A stretch of 64,000 nt of DNA from Pseudomonas fluorescens (GCF_902498065.1 NZ_CABVIR010000003.1:310001-374000), one strand, 5' to 3'. Positions 1 through 10,228 are shown, counted from the stretch's first letter. Notes: generated by a model not told the origin, from the sequence alone. A program made the numbers and translations.

Positions 1-75
1 GCCTCATCGCGGGCAAGCCCGCTCCCACAGTTGAAATGCATTCCATTGTGGGAGCGAGCCTGCTCGCGATGGCGT
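1..75. repeat. REP pair (REPIN), mixed cores
   Basis: Two facing copies of the Pseudomonas REP palindrome. The left copy has the core GGGCAAGCCC and the right copy GAGCCTGCTC, each followed or preceded by a CTCCCACA/TGTGGGAG flank. The two arms belong to different core classes, which is unusual in this window. Confidence 0.85.
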
Positions 76-148
76 CGGCACAACCACCGCGCATTTCAAA
101 CCGTGCAACATCTGGTAACTCCTCCGCTAACTGATCGATTGAGAAGCT

Positions 149-169
149 AAATGTGAGTCCTTATCATTT
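149..169 (+). promoter_or_regulatory. possible Fur-box-like element
   Basis: A 21-bp AT-rich imperfect dyad begins AAATG and ends CATTT, with TTATCATT in the right half, 33 bp before the start codon of the iron-type binding protein. It resembles a degenerate Fur site, which would suit an iron uptake gene. The match to the consensus is only partial, so this is an inference. Confidence 0.35.
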
Positions 170-202
170 GCCCTCCCTTTTCCAAATCGAGAGATCGCTC
201 CC

Positions 203-1207
203 ATGTTGGCACCGAAGCGTCTATTGACCGCACTCGCCCTGACCCTGATTGGCAGCACCGCCGCCCAGGCCGCCGACGAGGTGGTGGTTTACTCCTCGCG
301 TATCGACGAGCTGATCAAACCGGTCTTCGATGCCTACACTGCGAAAACCGGTGTGCAGGTGAAGTTCATCACTGACAAGGAAGCGCCGCTGATGCAGCGC
401 ATCAAGGCTGAGGGAGAAAACGCCACTGCCGACCTGCTGCTGACCGTCGATGCCGGCAACCTCTGGCAGGCCGAGCAGATGGGCATCCTGCAACCTTTCA
501 CCTCGAAAACCATCGACGCCAACATCCCGTTGCAATACCGCGCGGCTTCTCATGCCTGGACCGGCCTGAGCCTGCGGGCGCGAACCATCGCGTACTCCAC
601 GGACCGGGTGAAGCCGGGCGAGTTGAGCACTTACGAAGGTCTGGCCGACAAGAACTGGGAAGGCCGCCTGTGCCTGCGTACGGCGAAGAAGGTCTACAAC
701 CAGTCCCTGACTGCCACCATGATCGAAGTGCATGGCGCCGAGAAAACCGAGAAGATCCTCAAGGGCTGGGTCAACAACCTGTCCACCGACGTGTTCTCCG
801 ATGATGTCGCGGTATTGGAAGCGATCAACGCCGGCCAATGCGACGTCGGCATCGTCAACACTTATTACTACGGACGTTTGCACAAACAGAAGCCTGACCT
901 GGCGGTGAAGCTGTTCTGGCCGAATCAGGGCGATCGTGGCGTGCACGTGAACCTGTCGGGCATCGGCCTGACCAAACACGCGCCGCACCCGGAAGCGGCC
1001 AAGGCGTTGGTGGAATGGATGACGACGCCGGAAGCACAGAAGATCTTCGCTGATGTGAATCAGGAATTCCCGGCCAACCCTACAGTGGCGCCGTCCGCGG
1101 AAGTCGCCGCCTGGGGCAAGTTCGTGGCCGATACCTTGCCGGTAGAAGTTGCTGGCAAGCGTCAGGCCGAAGCGATTCGCATGATGGATCGGGCTGGCTG
1201 GAACTGA
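203..1207 (+). CDS. iron(III) ABC transporter periplasmic substrate-binding protein
   Basis: A 334-residue periplasmic binding protein of the FbpA/FutA/HitA class, expected to carry ferric iron to the membrane permease encoded next. Residues 1-23 form a signal peptide ending AQA|ADE. The mature protein opens with VVVYSSR, typical of the family. The run of tyrosines at residues 221-223 (NTYYYGRL) matches the conserved tyrosine pair that binds iron in FbpA-type proteins. A GAGAGA ribosome site precedes the ATG. The permease gene follows after a GC-rich hairpin and a palindromic repeat. The family is clear; the exact ligand is inferred from the tyrosine motif. Confidence 0.88.
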   Translation: MLAPKRLLTALALTLIGSTAAQAADEVVVYSSRIDELIKPVFDAYTAKTGVQVKFITDKEAPLMQRIKAEGENATADLLLTVDAGNLWQAEQMGILQPFTSKTIDANIPLQYRAASHAWTGLSLRARTIAYSTDRVKPGELSTYEGLADKNWEGRLCLRTAKKVYNQSLTATMIEVHGAEKTEKILKGWVNNLSTDVFSDDVAVLEAINAGQCDVGIVNTYYYGRLHKQKPDLAVKLFWPNQGDRGVHVNLSGIGLTKHAPHPEAAKALVEWMTTPEAQKIFADVNQEFPANPTVAPSAEVAAWGKFVADTLPVEVAGKRQAEAIRMMDRAGWN

Positions 1208-1223
1208 GTCTGTCGATATACTG

Positions 1224-1243
1224 CGCCCCGCTTACGCGGGGCG
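1224..1243 (+). other. GC-rich hairpin between binding protein and permease genes
   Basis: Perfect 8-bp arms (CGCCCCGC / GCGGGGCG) with a 4-base loop lie just after the stop codon. No T-tract follows, so this is not a standard terminator. It could attenuate or stabilise the upstream mRNA. Confidence 0.6.
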
Positions 1244-1251
1244 TGCTGATC

Positions 1252-1347
1252 GTTCCCATGCTCCGCGTGGGAATGCATCCACCGACGCTCGGCGTCGAAG
1301 CGTGACGCAGAGCGTCACAAGATGTGTGCCCACGCAGAGCGTGGGCA
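1252..1347. repeat. clustered short palindromes (intergenic repeat)
   Basis: Four consecutive small hairpins occupy 1252-1273, 1284-1296, 1302-1318 and 1327-1347. Most have arms built on GACGC/GCGTC or CCCACGC/GCGTGGG with 3-base loops (TCC, TCG, AGA, AGA). This looks like a dispersed pseudomonad palindromic repeat different from the REP family. It runs into the open frame upstream of the permease start and argues against using the ATG at 1322. Confidence 0.75.
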
Positions 1348-1372
1348 TAATCATTTAAACGAGAGCTTTTCC

Positions 1373-2989
1373 TTGGCCCACCCCGCCCAACGTCGCTGGT
1401 ATCCCTTGGTCTTCGCCATTGCTGCGTTGGTCTTGCTGCCCCTCAGCGTTCTGTTGCTCTCCTGGCAAATCATCGATCATCAAATCTGGTCCCACCTCTG
1501 GGACACGCAGATGCCGCGGCTGCTGGGCAACACGCTGACCCTGGTGCTCGGCGTCGGTGTCGGTGTAACGCTGTTGGGCGTCAGTCTCGCCTGGCTGACC
1601 AGCCTCTGCGAGTTTCCCGGTCGGCGCTGGCTGGATTGGGCGTTGATGCTGCCGTTCGCGATTCCCGCCTATGTGTTGGCTTTCGTCTTCGTCGGGCTGC
1701 TGGATTTTGCCGGTCCCGTTCAAACGTTGATGCGCGAATGGTTCGGCACGGGTCTGCGATTACCGCGAGTCCGCTCGACCGGCGGCGTCATCCTCGTTCT
1801 GGTGCTGGTTTTTTATCCCTACGTTTATTTGCTGGCGCGCACCGCGTTTCTGGCACAGGGCAAAGGCCTGATGGAAGCGGCGCGAGTCCTGGGGCAGTCG
1901 CCGTGGCAAGCATTCTGGCGAGTGGCCTTGCCAATGGCGCGCCCGGCCATCGGCGCGGGTGTGGCATTGGCGCTGATGGAAACCCTGGCGGATTTCGGTG
2001 CGGTGTCGGTGTTCAACTTCGACACGTTCACGACGGCGATCTACAAAACCTGGTACGGCTTCTTCAGCCTTTCGACTGCCACACAACTGGCCAGCCTGTT
2101 GCTGTTGGTGGTGATGGTGGTGTTGTACGGCGAGCGCCACGCACGCGGGGCCAACCGCACAAGCAACGAACGACCACGAGTCAAAGCGTTGTATCACCTG
2201 CGCGGCCTCAAGGCGTTGGCGGCGATGAGCTGGTGCGGTCTGGTGTTTGCCTGCGCTTTTGTCATTCCGGTGCTGCAACTGATGGTGTGGTTCTGGCAGC
2301 GCGGGCGTTTCGATCTGGATGAGCGGTACACCGGGCTTATTGTTCATACGTTGTACCTGGGCGGCATGGCGGCGCTGATCACCGTCAGCGTCGCGCTGAT
2401 ACTGGCCTTTGCCCGGCGCCTGGCGCCAACCCGGGCGATTCGTTCCGCTGTGAGCCTGGCCAACCTCGGCTACGCGCTACCGGGTTCGGTGCTGGCGGTG
2501 TCGATCATGCTGGCGTTCAGTTACCTGGATCGCGAGCTGGTGATTCCGCTGTCGGGATGGTTGGGCGGAGCCGGAAAACCGTTGCTGTTGGGCAGTCTGT
2601 CGGCCTTGCTGTTGGCCTATCTGGTGCGTTTCATCGCGGTAGCTTATGGGCCGCTGGAAAGCAGTCTGGCGCGAATACGGCCATCTTTGCCCGAAGCAGC
2701 ACGTAGCCTTGGGGTCAGTGGGCCACGACTGTTTTTCAAAGTGTATCTGCCGTTATTGCTGCCCGGCACATTGAGCGCTGCGTTGCTGGTGTTCGTCGAC
2801 GTCCTCAAGGAAATGCCTGCGACCCTGCTGATGCGGCCGTTTGGCTGGGACACGCTGGCCGTGCGCATCTTCGAAATGACCAGTGAGGGCGAGTGGGCGA
2901 GGGCATCATTGCCGGCGCTGACCCTGGTTTTGGTCGGGCTGTTACCGGTCATCGGATTGATTCGACGTTCGGCGCATCGAAACACCTAG
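1373..2989 (+). CDS. iron(III) ABC transporter permease (fused two-domain)
   Basis: Inner-membrane permease of the FbpB/AfuB type with two permease domains fused in one 538-residue chain and about 12 membrane helices. Each half has an ABC-ATPase docking loop: EAARVLGQSPW near residue 168 and EAARSLGVSGP near residue 441. I place the start at TTG 1373 (MAHPAQRRW), 8 bases after a GAGAG site. An in-frame ATG at 1322 lies inside an intergenic repeat and would add an unlikely tail. No ATPase gene follows, so an ATPase from elsewhere must power it. gcvT begins 156 bp downstream and is a separate unit. Confidence 0.88.
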   Translation: MAHPAQRRWYPLVFAIAALVLLPLSVLLLSWQIIDHQIWSHLWDTQMPRLLGNTLTLVLGVGVGVTLLGVSLAWLTSLCEFPGRRWLDWALMLPFAIPAYVLAFVFVGLLDFAGPVQTLMREWFGTGLRLPRVRSTGGVILVLVLVFYPYVYLLARTAFLAQGKGLMEAARVLGQSPWQAFWRVALPMARPAIGAGVALALMETLADFGAVSVFNFDTFTTAIYKTWYGFFSLSTATQLASLLLLVVMVVLYGERHARGANRTSNERPRVKALYHLRGLKALAAMSWCGLVFACAFVIPVLQLMVWFWQRGRFDLDERYTGLIVHTLYLGGMAALITVSVALILAFARRLAPTRAIRSAVSLANLGYALPGSVLAVSIMLAFSYLDRELVIPLSGWLGGAGKPLLLGSLSALLLAYLVRFIAVAYGPLESSLARIRPSLPEAARSLGVSGPRLFFKVYLPLLLPGTLSAALLVFVDVLKEMPATLLMRPFGWDTLAVRIFEMTSEGEWARASLPALTLVLVGLLPVIGLIRRSAHRNT

Positions 2990-3145
2990 GTGCCAGTCCT
3001 ACACCTTGAGGCTACAATGCGCGGCATTCGGTGCGGTCCGTCCTACAGACCCGGTCGCTGAAATCGGCTTAAAGCCTTCTATATCAAGGCTTTCACTCCG
3101 TACAGCACCGGCCCGCACCTTCGCCACGCCCGGAAGGAGAAACCC

Positions 3146-4228
3146 ATGGGACAGCGTACGCCTCTGTATGACCTTCATCTCGCCCTCGGCGCGAAGATGG
3201 TCGATTTTGGCGGTTGGGATATGCCTTTGCATTACGGCTCGCAGGTCGAGGAACACCATCAGGTGCGCCGCGATTGCGGGGTTTTCGATGTATCCCACAT
3301 GACCGTGATCGATGTCAGCGGCGGGCAGGCCAAGGCCTGGCTCCAGCATTTGCTGACCAACGACGTCGAACGTCTGCACAGCCCCGGCCGTGCCTTGTAC
3401 AGCACCATGCTCAATGAGCGTGGCGGCATCGTCGACGACATGATCGTCTATCGCCTCGACGACGGTTATCGCCTGGTGGTCAACGCCTCCACCCGCGATC
3501 AGGACCTGGCGTGGATGCAGGCGCACCTCGACGGCTTCGATGTGCAGCTTAACGAGCGTTCCGAACTGGCGATGCTGGCCATTCAAGGCCCTCATGCCCG
3601 ACACAAAATCTCCGAACTGGTGACCCAGTCTCGCGGCAACCTGATCCAGTTGCTCAAGCCGTTCGAAGGCCAGCCTGACGGTGACTGGTTCATCGCACGC
3701 ACCGGTTACACCGGCGAAGACGGTCTGGAAATCATTTTGCCGGCCGATCAGGCTCCGGGCTTCTTCAACGATCTGGTCGGCGCGGGCATCTCGCCGATTG
3801 GCCTCGGGGCGCGAGATACGCTGCGTGTCGAAGCCGGCATGAACCTGTACGGTCAGGATATTCATCAAGACGTTTCACCGCTGGCCTCGAACATGGCCTG
3901 GAGCATCGCCTGGGAGCCGGCCACTCGCCAGTTCATCGGACGCGACGCTCTCGAAGCCGAACGGGCGGGTGGCGTGCAGCACAAACTGGTGGGGCTGGTC
4001 CTTGAGGAGCGTGGGGTTTTGCGCGCTCATCAGGTGGTCCGAATCGCCGAAGTTGGCGAAGGAGAGATCACCAGTGGTAGTTTCTCTCCTACGCTTAGCA
4101 AGTCGATTGCACTGGCGCGCGTGCCAATGGCGACTGCCGACCGCGCAGAAGTGGAAATCCGTGGCAAGTGGTACCCGGTCCGAGTGGTCAAACCGACCTT
4201 CGTACGCCATGGTAAAACCTTGATCTAA
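3146..4228 (+). CDS. gcvT: aminomethyltransferase, glycine cleavage T protein
   Basis: T protein of the glycine cleavage system. It moves the aminomethyl group from lipoyl-H protein to tetrahydrofolate, releasing ammonia and 5,10-methylene-THF. The 360-residue length is normal. Family motifs are visible: [16 protein letters not shown] in the N-terminal folate-binding part, [13 protein letters not shown] in the middle and [18 protein letters not shown] with the conserved Asp-Arg. A strong GGAAGGAG site precedes the ATG, and a TACAAT -10-like element lies near 3013. gcvH follows after 50 bp and gcvP after a terminator, so the set is T-H-P. I saw no glycine riboswitch in the 156-bp leader. Confidence 0.97.
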   Translation: MGQRTPLYDLHLALGAKMVDFGGWDMPLHYGSQVEEHHQVRRDCGVFDVSHMTVIDVSGGQAKAWLQHLLTNDVERLHSPGRALYSTMLNERGGIVDDMIVYRLDDGYRLVVNASTRDQDLAWMQAHLDGFDVQLNERSELAMLAIQGPHARHKISELVTQSRGNLIQLLKPFEGQPDGDWFIARTGYTGEDGLEIILPADQAPGFFNDLVGAGISPIGLGARDTLRVEAGMNLYGQDIHQDVSPLASNMAWSIAWEPATRQFIGRDALEAERAGGVQHKLVGLVLEERGVLRAHQVVRIAEVGEGEITSGSFSPTLSKSIALARVPMATADRAEVEIRGKWYPVRVVKPTFVRHGKTLI

Positions 4229-4278
4229 CCTTTTCTGGCGGGCAACGACCGCTGACAATTTTCTTGAGGACACAGAAC

Positions 4279-4662
4279 ATGAGCGATATCCCTGCCGACC
4301 TGCGTTTTGCCGAAAGTCATGAATGGGCCCGTCTGGAAGCTGATGGCACCGTCACTGTGGGCATCAGCGATCACGCTCAGGAAGCCTTGGGCGATGTGGT
4401 GTTCGTTGAACTGACCGAAGTCGGAACCACCTTCGCTGCTGGCGATCAATCCGGTGTCGTTGAATCGGTTAAAGCCGCGTCCGACATCTATTCCCCGGTT
4501 GCCGGTGAAGTGATCGCGATCAACGAAGAACTGAGCGCAACCCCGGAACTGCTCAACTCCGACCCGTACGGTGCCTGGATCTTCAAATTGAAGCCAAGCA
4601 ACACGGCTGATCTGGAGAAGCTGCTGGATGCGGCTGGCTACAAGGCCGCCATCGGCGAGTAA
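4279..4662 (+). CDS. gcvH: glycine cleavage system H protein
   Basis: Lipoyl carrier protein that shuttles the aminomethyl group among P, T and L proteins. It has 127 residues, the usual size. The lipoylated lysine is K65 in the motif [13 protein letters not shown]. The start is ATG 4279, eight bases after a GAGGA site; an in-frame TTG at 4264 overlaps that ribosome site and is rejected. It lies 50 bp after gcvT, so co-transcription is likely, and a strong terminator follows. Confidence 0.97.
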   Translation: MSDIPADLRFAESHEWARLEADGTVTVGISDHAQEALGDVVFVELTEVGTTFAAGDQSGVVESVKAASDIYSPVAGEVIAINEELSATPELLNSDPYGAWIFKLKPSNTADLEKLLDAAGYKAAIGE

Positions 4663-4678
4663 GCCTTCAGCGTCACCC

Positions 4679-4706
4679 AAAGCCCCGACTAGTCGGGGCT
4701 TTTTAT
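4679..4706 (+). terminator. rho-independent terminator after gcvH
   Basis: AGCCCCGACT/AGTCGGGGCT is a perfect 10-bp inverted repeat followed by TTTTT. It ends the gcvT-gcvH unit and separates it from gcvP. Confidence 0.9.
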
Positions 4707-4730
4707 TGGGACGGTTTTCCCCTGGCAGGC

Positions 4731-4817
4731 GCGAGCTTGCTCACGATGAGGGGTTTACATTCAACATTGATGTTGACTGATCTACCGTCGTCGCGAGCAG
4801 GCTCGCTCCCACAGGGT
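4731..4817. repeat. REP pair (REPIN)
   Basis: A degraded left REP (GAGCTTGCTCACGATGAGG) faces an intact right REP (GAGCAGGCTC class with CTCCCACAGGG). Between them is an inner short palindrome CAACATTGATGTTG that recurs in several other pairs of the window. Confidence 0.85.
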
Positions 4818-4917
4818 AGGTGTCAACTTCCCACAGAGATTCGCTGTTGGCAGTGGCTGCTATGCTGGTTTGACCGTGTTGCATCGACGTTGAGCGCCAG
4901 TCAAGAGAGAGCCCGTC

Positions 4918-7791
4918 ATGTCCCAGTTGCCGTCCTTGAGCCAGTTACGCGACCCCAATGCCTTCCTTCGCCGCCACCTCGGCCCCGATGCCGCCGAGCA
5001 GCAGGCGATGCTCGACAGCCTCGGTGTCGGCAGCCGAGTCGAACTGATCGAGCAGACAGTGCCGCCGGGAATTCGCCTGAACCGGGCGCTTGACCTGCCA
5101 CCCGCCCTCGACGAAGAAGCCGCGTTGGCCAAACTGCGTGGCTACGCCGAGCAGAACCAGGTCTGGACCAGCCTGATCGGCATGGGCTACCACGGCACGC
5201 TGACGCCGACTGTCATCTTGCGTAACGTCCTGGAAAATCCCGGTTGGTACACCGCTTACACGCCGTATCAACCCGAGATCGCCCAAGGTCGACTCGAAGC
5301 GCTGCTGAATTTCCAGCAATTGACCATCGACCTCACCGGCCTGGAGCTGGCCAACGCCTCGCTGCTGGACGAAGCCACGGCGGCAGCGGAAGCGATGGCC
5401 CTGGCCAAGCGTGTCGCCAAGTCCAGAAGCAATCTGTTCTTCGTCGATGAAAACTGTCATCCGCAGACCATTTCCGTGGTGCAGACCCGTGCCGAAGGTT
5501 TCGGTTTCGAGCTGATCATCGACTCTGTGGATAACTTGAAACAGCACCAGGTGTTCGGCGCGCTGCTGCAGTATCCCGACACCCATGGCGAGATTCGTGA
5601 TCTGCGTTCGTTGATCGATCACCTGCACGCCCAGCAAGCCCTGGCCTGCGTCGCCACCGATCTGCTGAGCCTGTTGTTGCTGACGCCGCCCGGCGAGTTG
5701 GGCGCCGACGTGGTGTTTGGCTCATCCCAGCGGTTTGGCGTGCCCATGGGTTACGGCGGCCCCCACGCGGCGTTTTTTGCCAGTCGTGATGAATACAAAC
5801 GAGCGATTCCAGGACGCATCATCGGCGTTTCGAAAGACGCGCGCGGCAATACCGCGTTGCGCATGGCCCTGCAAACCCGTGAGCAACACATCCGCCGGGA
5901 GAAGGCCAACTCGAACATCTGCACCGCCCAAGTGCTGCTGGCCAACATCGCCAGTTTCTACGCGGTCTACCACGGTCCGGAAGGGTTGAAGCAGATTGCC
6001 CAGCGTGTTCAGCGGCTGACCTGCATCCTCGCGGCGGGTCTGGAGCGGCGCGGCATTGTCCGCTTGAACAAACACTTCTTCGACACGTTGACGCTGGAGG
6101 TCGGTGGTACTCAAACCGCGATCATCGAGAGTGCTCAGGCGGCACAGATCAACCTGCGAATCCTGGGGCGCGGGCAGTTGGGCCTGAGCCTTGACGAAAC
6201 TTCTGACGAAAACACCGTGGCGAAGTTGTTCGATGTTTTCCTGGGTGCCGATCATGGGCTCAACGTCGACGAACTGGACGCCGAAACCCTGCCTTCCGGC
6301 ATTCCTGACGGGCTGCTGCGTACCTCACCTTATTTGCGTCATCCGGTGTTCAGCGCCCATCACAGCGAAACCGAGATGCTGCGTTACCTCAAGCAACTGG
6401 AGAACAAGGACCTGGCGCTCAATCAATCGATGATTCCACTCGGCTCTTGCACCATGAAGCTCAACGCAACCAGCGAAATGATCCCGATCACCTGGCCGCA
6501 GTTCGCCCATTTGCACCCCTTTGTGCCGAAAGAGCAGGCGGTCGGTTACTCGCTGATGATCGAAGAGCTGGAGCGCTGGCTCTGCGCGATCACCGGTTTC
6601 GATGCGATCTGCATGCAGCCCAACTCTGGCGCGCAAGGCGAGTACGCCGGGTTGCTGGCGATTCGCAAATACCACGAGAGTCGGCATCAAGGAGCGCGGG
6701 AGGTCTGCCTGATTCCGTCCTCGGCCCACGGGACCAATCCTGCCTCGGCGCAAATGGCCGGGATGCGCGTGGTGATCGTCGAGTGCGATGAAGCGGGCAA
6801 CGTCGACCTCGATGACCTTAAGGAAAAAGCCGCGGCTGCCGGTGACAAACTGGCCTGCCTGATGGCGACGTATCCTTCGACCCATGGTGTGTACGAGGAA
6901 GGCATCAACGAGATCTGTGAAGTTATCCACCACCATGGCGGTCAGGTGTACATGGATGGCGCCAACCTCAATGCGCAAGTCGGGCTGGCGCGGCCGGCGG
7001 ACATTGGCGCCGACGTTTCCCATATGAACTTGCACAAGACCTTTTGCATTCCCCACGGCGGTGGCGGTCCGGGCATGGGGCCGATTGGCGTGCGGGCACA
7101 CTTGGCTCCGTTCGTGGCCAACCACCCGGTGGTGGCAATTGAAGGCCCGTTGCCGCAGAACGGCGCAGTCAGCGCCGCGCCTTGGGGCAGTGCGAGCATT
7201 CTGCCGATCAGCTGGATGTACATCGCGATGATGGGGCCGCAACTGGCGGACGCCAGCGAAGTGGCGATCCTCGCCGCGAATTATCTGGCGCAGCATTTGT
7301 CCGGTGCGTTCCCGGTGCTCTACACGGGGCGCAACGAGCGGGTGGCCCACGAGTGCATTCTCGACCTGCGGCCACTCAAGGCACTGACCGGCATCAGCGA
7401 AGAGGACGTCGCCAAACGCCTGATGGATTACGGTTTCCACGCGCCGACCATGTCATTCCCGGTGCCGGGGACCTTGATGGTCGAGCCGACCGAAAGTGAA
7501 TCGAAGGCGGAACTGGACCGATTTATCGGGGCGATGCTGAGTATCCGAGCGGAGATCACTGAGGTGCAAAACGGCAACTGGCCGGCGGAAGACAATCCGT
7601 TGAAACGGGCCCCGCATACGTTGGCCGACATCACCGGGGTGTGGGAGCGGCCGTACAGCATCGAGCAGGCCGTTACGCCGGATGCGCACACCAAGGCGCA
7701 CAAGTATTGGCCAGTGGTGAATCGGGTCGATAACGTCTACGGCGACCGCAACCTGTTTTGCGCGTGCGTGCCCGTGGATGATTACCGCTGA
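4918..7791 (+). CDS. gcvP: glycine dehydrogenase (decarboxylating), P protein
   Basis: PLP enzyme that decarboxylates glycine and loads the aminomethyl group on GcvH. At 957 residues it is the fused single-chain form used by proteobacteria. N-terminal half: [20 protein letters not shown]-terminal half: [19 protein letters not shown], where K707 is the expected PLP lysine, followed by the glycine-rich loop. The start follows a GAGAGA site. It is separated from gcvH by a terminator and a REP pair, so it probably has its own promoter. A bidirectional terminator and a REP pair follow. Confidence 0.97.
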   Translation: MSQLPSLSQLRDPNAFLRRHLGPDAAEQQAMLDSLGVGSRVELIEQTVPPGIRLNRALDLPPALDEEAALAKLRGYAEQNQVWTSLIGMGYHGTLTPTVILRNVLENPGWYTAYTPYQPEIAQGRLEALLNFQQLTIDLTGLELANASLLDEATAAAEAMALAKRVAKSRSNLFFVDENCHPQTISVVQTRAEGFGFELIIDSVDNLKQHQVFGALLQYPDTHGEIRDLRSLIDHLHAQQALACVATDLLSLLLLTPPGELGADVVFGSSQRFGVPMGYGGPHAAFFASRDEYKRAIPGRIIGVSKDARGNTALRMALQTREQHIRREKANSNICTAQVLLANIASFYAVYHGPEGLKQIAQRVQRLTCILAAGLERRGIVRLNKHFFDTLTLEVGGTQTAIIESAQAAQINLRILGRGQLGLSLDETSDENTVAKLFDVFLGADHGLNVDELDAETLPSGIPDGLLRTSPYLRHPVFSAHHSETEMLRYLKQLENKDLALNQSMIPLGSCTMKLNATSEMIPITWPQFAHLHPFVPKEQAVGYSLMIEELERWLCAITGFDAICMQPNSGAQGEYAGLLAIRKYHESRHQGAREVCLIPSSAHGTNPASAQMAGMRVVIVECDEAGNVDLDDLKEKAAAAGDKLACLMATYPSTHGVYEEGINEICEVIHHHGGQVYMDGANLNAQVGLARPADIGADVSHMNLHKTFCIPHGGGGPGMGPIGVRAHLAPFVANHPVVAIEGPLPQNGAVSAAPWGSASILPISWMYIAMMGPQLADASEVAILAANYLAQHLSGAFPVLYTGRNERVAHECILDLRPLKALTGISEEDVAKRLMDYGFHAPTMSFPVPGTLMVEPTESESKAELDRFIGAMLSIRAEITEVQNGNWPAEDNPLKRAPHTLADITGVWERPYSIEQAVTPDAHTKAHKYWPVVNRVDNVYGDRNLFCACVPVDDYR

Positions 7792-7806
7792 GGGCGACGC
7801 CGATCA

Positions 7807-7901
7807 AATGTGGGAGCTAGCCTGCTAGCGATAGCGGTGTAACAGTCGCAGATGATGTCGACTGATCCACCGCTATCGCTAGCAGGCTAGCTCCCACAGG
7901 G
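7807..7901. repeat. REP pair (REPIN), TAG core class
   Basis: Two inverted REPs with core CTAGCCTGCTAG / CTAGCAGGCTAG and TGTGGGAG flanks. Both arms carry the same compensating change relative to the commoner GAG...CTC core, so each still folds. Confidence 0.85.
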
Positions 7902-7916
7902 GGATTTGTGTTGGGC

Positions 7917-7950
7917 ATAAAAATGCCGCTCGGTTGAGCGGCATTTTGTT
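7917..7950. terminator. bidirectional terminator between gcvP and DUF2388 gene
   Basis: AAAATGCCGCTC / GAGCGGCATTTT is a perfect stem with A and T tracts on both sides. It can serve gcvP on the plus strand and the converging small gene on the minus strand. Confidence 0.85.
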
Positions 7951-7962
7951 CGGCTGAAAAGC

Positions 7963-8280
7963 TTACTCGGAAGCGACGGCATTCTTCGCCAGGATCGCGT
8001 TCGCCAGTTCCATGTCCGTGGCTTGCAGGCCCGGGTTGTCTGCGCGGACTTTCTGCATTGCGGCTTCCAGGTAAGGGCCGCGGATGCCGCCGTCGCTGGC
8101 GACGAAACTGCCGGCATCGTCCTGGGCGGCAATGATCAGTTTGTGATCCTTGAACGTTAGGTAAGTCGAGCCGGTGGTTGCACCGGATGAAATGACGTTA
8201 CGCCAAAAGCTGTCGGCCATTGCCGAACCGACTGGAAGGGACAACAGGGCGATGGTAGCGACAGCAAGTTTGAGACGCAT
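7963..8280 (-). CDS. DUF2388 family small secreted protein
   Basis: A 105-residue protein with a clean signal peptide (MRLKLAVATIALLSLPVGSAMA, cleavage near residue 22) followed by a small domain beginning DSFWRNVISSGATTGSTYLTFKD. This matches the pseudomonad-specific DUF2388/TIGR02448 family, of unknown function. The start is the ATG at 8280, preceded by GTGGAG; a longer open frame lacks a ribosome site and would hide the signal peptide. It converges on gcvP across a shared terminator. Likely periplasmic; no function can be read from the sequence. Confidence 0.82.
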   Translation of the reverse strand: MRLKLAVATIALLSLPVGSAMADSFWRNVISSGATTGSTYLTFKDHKLIIAAQDDAGSFVASDGGIRGPYLEAAMQKVRADNPGLQATDMELANAILAKNAVASE

Positions 8281-8353
8281 GATGGGTGACTCCACTGGGT
8301 TAACTACGGGGTTGGATTGCCAATGGCCCTGTCGAGTTCCATCACGGCAGCCG

Positions 8354-10138
8354 CTACTTCTGCTCACTCTGCGGCGTCACCCGCAGCACCTCCTCGATCG
8401 TTGTCAAACCCGCGGCGACTTTCTGTGCGCCCGACAGTCGCAAACTGCGCATGCCCTCCTTGAACGCCTGGCGCCGGATCGCCAGCAGATCGGTGTCGGG
8501 GTTGATCAGCGCTTTGAGGCCATCGGTCAGTTGCATGATTTCGTACACCCCGGCGCGGCCGCGATAGCCGGTGTCGCGGCATTCCAGACAGCCGATGGCG
8601 CGCTGGGCATTGCCCGGCAGCGGTGCCTGCCAGGGTTTGGTCAGGGTTTGCCAGTCTTCTTCGCTCAGTGTCTGCGGTGCCTTGCAGTGCGGGCACAACG
8701 TTCTGACCAGTCGCTGCGCCATGACGCCGAGCACCGTGGCCTTGATCAGGTAATGCGGTACGCCGAGTTCCAGCAGGCGGCTGATGGCGCTGGGTGCGTC
8801 ATTGGTGTGCAGCGTCGATAGCACCAGGTGGCCCGTGAGCGCGGCCTGAATCGCCATTTCAGCCGTCTCCAGGTCACGGATCTCGCCGATCATGATGATG
8901 TCCGGGTCCTGTCGCATCAGTGCGCGCACCCCGGCGGCGAAGGTCAGGTCGATGTTGTGCTGGACCTGCATCTGGTTGAACGCCGGTTCCACCATTTCGA
9001 TCGGGTCTTCGATGGTGCAGAGGTTGACCTCCGGTGTCGCCAGTTTCTTCAACGTGGTGTAGAGCGTGGTGGTCTTGCCCGAACCGGTAGGCCCGGTCAC
9101 GAGGATGATGCCGTTGGGCTGGGTCGTCATGTCCTGCCAGCGGCGCAGGTCTTCGGCGGAGAAACCCAGTTGATCGAAATCCTTGAGCAGCACCTCCGGG
9201 TCGAAGATTCGCATGACCATTTTTTCGCCGAACGCCGTCGGCAGCGTCGACAGCCGCAGTTCGACTTCACCCCCGTCCGGGGTTTTGGTCTTGACCCGGC
9301 CGTCCTGGGGTTTGCGTTTTTCCGCGACGTTCATCCGCCCGAGGCTCTTCAGGCGACTGACAATTGCCATGGTCACCTGCGGCGGGAATTGATAGACGTT
9401 GTGCAACACACCGTCGATGCGAAAACGCACAGTGCCCTGCTCGCGCCGGGGCTCGATGTGGATATCGCTGGCACGCTGCTGGAAGGCGTACTGGAACAGC
9501 CAATCGACAATATTGACGATGTGCGCGTCGTTGGCGTCCGGCTCCTGATCGCTGGCGCCAAGATTGAGCAGCTGTTCGAAGTTGCCCAGGGTGCTGGTCT
9601 GTTGATCGGCGTTGGTCGCACCGCTGACCGATTTGGCCAAGCGAAAAAACTCCACGCTGAAGCGCTGGATATCCACCGGGTTGGCCACTACACGCTTGAT
9701 CGGCAGCTTCAACACGTGGGTCAGGTCGGCTTCCCAGCCTTTGACGTAGGGCTGGGCGCTGGCCACGGTCACCGCGTCGCGATCGATGGACACCGCGAGA
9801 ATCTTGTGGCGCTGGGCGAAGGCGTAGGACATCAGTGGCGTAACGGCCGCAACGTTGATTTTCAGCGGATCGATGCGCAGGTAAGGCTGACCCGCCTGCT
9901 GCGACAACCACAGGGTCAGGCTTTCCAGGTCAAGGTGTTTGCCGGGACGGCTGAGGTCGTCCAGCTGTTGGCTGGCGATGAACTCCAGCGGATGCATCTG
10001 GCCATTGGCGGCGTGACGGCGGCGGGCATTCAGCGCGTGCTCGGCCGAGTCCTGGCTGATAAAGCCCTGGGCGACCAGTTCGCGCAGCAAATCATTGAGA
10101 TCCAGCCAGCGGTCCTGAAGGGCAAGTTGAACGGACAT
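8354..10138 (-). CDS. GspE/PilB-family secretion or pilus assembly ATPase (orphan)
   Basis: A hexameric ATPase of 594 residues. An N-terminal GspE-type domain (about residues 1-170) precedes the ATPase core. Visible motifs are Walker A GPTGSGKTTTLYTTL, the aspartate box RFRIDGVLHNV upstream, Walker B GEIRDLETAEMA and the His box LSTLHTNDAPSA. A zinc motif CPHC...CLEC sits near the C-terminus, as in GspE and PilB. The start is ATG 10138 after a GAGGAG site. No pilin, GspF/PilC or secretin genes lie nearby, so its machine cannot be assigned from context. Confidence 0.88.
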   Translation of the reverse strand: MSVQLALQDRWLDLNDLLRELVAQGFISQDSAEHALNARRRHAANGQMHPLEFIASQQLDDLSRPGKHLDLESLTLWLSQQAGQPYLRIDPLKINVAAVTPLMSYAFAQRHKILAVSIDRDAVTVASAQPYVKGWEADLTHVLKLPIKRVVANPVDIQRFSVEFFRLAKSVSGATNADQQTSTLGNFEQLLNLGASDQEPDANDAHIVNIVDWLFQYAFQQRASDIHIEPRREQGTVRFRIDGVLHNVYQFPPQVTMAIVSRLKSLGRMNVAEKRKPQDGRVKTKTPDGGEVELRLSTLPTAFGEKMVMRIFDPEVLLKDFDQLGFSAEDLRRWQDMTTQPNGIILVTGPTGSGKTTTLYTTLKKLATPEVNLCTIEDPIEMVEPAFNQMQVQHNIDLTFAAGVRALMRQDPDIIMIGEIRDLETAEMAIQAALTGHLVLSTLHTNDAPSAISRLLELGVPHYLIKATVLGVMAQRLVRTLCPHCKAPQTLSEEDWQTLTKPWQAPLPGNAQRAIGCLECRDTGYRGRAGVYEIMQLTDGLKALINPDTDLLAIRRQAFKEGMRSLRLSGAQKVAAGLTTIEEVLRVTPQSEQK

Positions 10139-10228
10139 GCGGGCTCCTCGTGAACAACAGTTCGCAAAGGATAGTCGCGGACCTGCCGACCGTTGGGCCA
10201 CTACCCGACGAAGCCGTATCGAGTTTTT

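Noticed and set aside
1322..1372. upstream ATG start for the iron permease
   Set aside because: It lies within the palindromic intergenic repeat and lacks a ribosome site; TTG 1373 has a proper site and fits the family N-terminus.
2990..3145. possible glycine riboswitch upstream of gcvT
   Set aside because: The 156-bp leader has no recognisable glycine aptamer core or tandem aptamers and no terminator. Only a -10-like TACAAT and a small hairpin are seen.
8828..10153. 441-codon plus-strand open frame opposite the GspE-like gene
   Set aside because: Shadow frame caused by high third-position GC on the other strand; composition is low-complexity His/Gln/Val/Gly-rich and no family motif is seen. 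The same holds for long frames opposite the CYTH-CHAD gene (11223-12761), spuI (26912-28198), the acylase gene (40344-41993), serA (47123-48541), ilvA (53789-55306, minus) and ptsP (57602-59617, minus).
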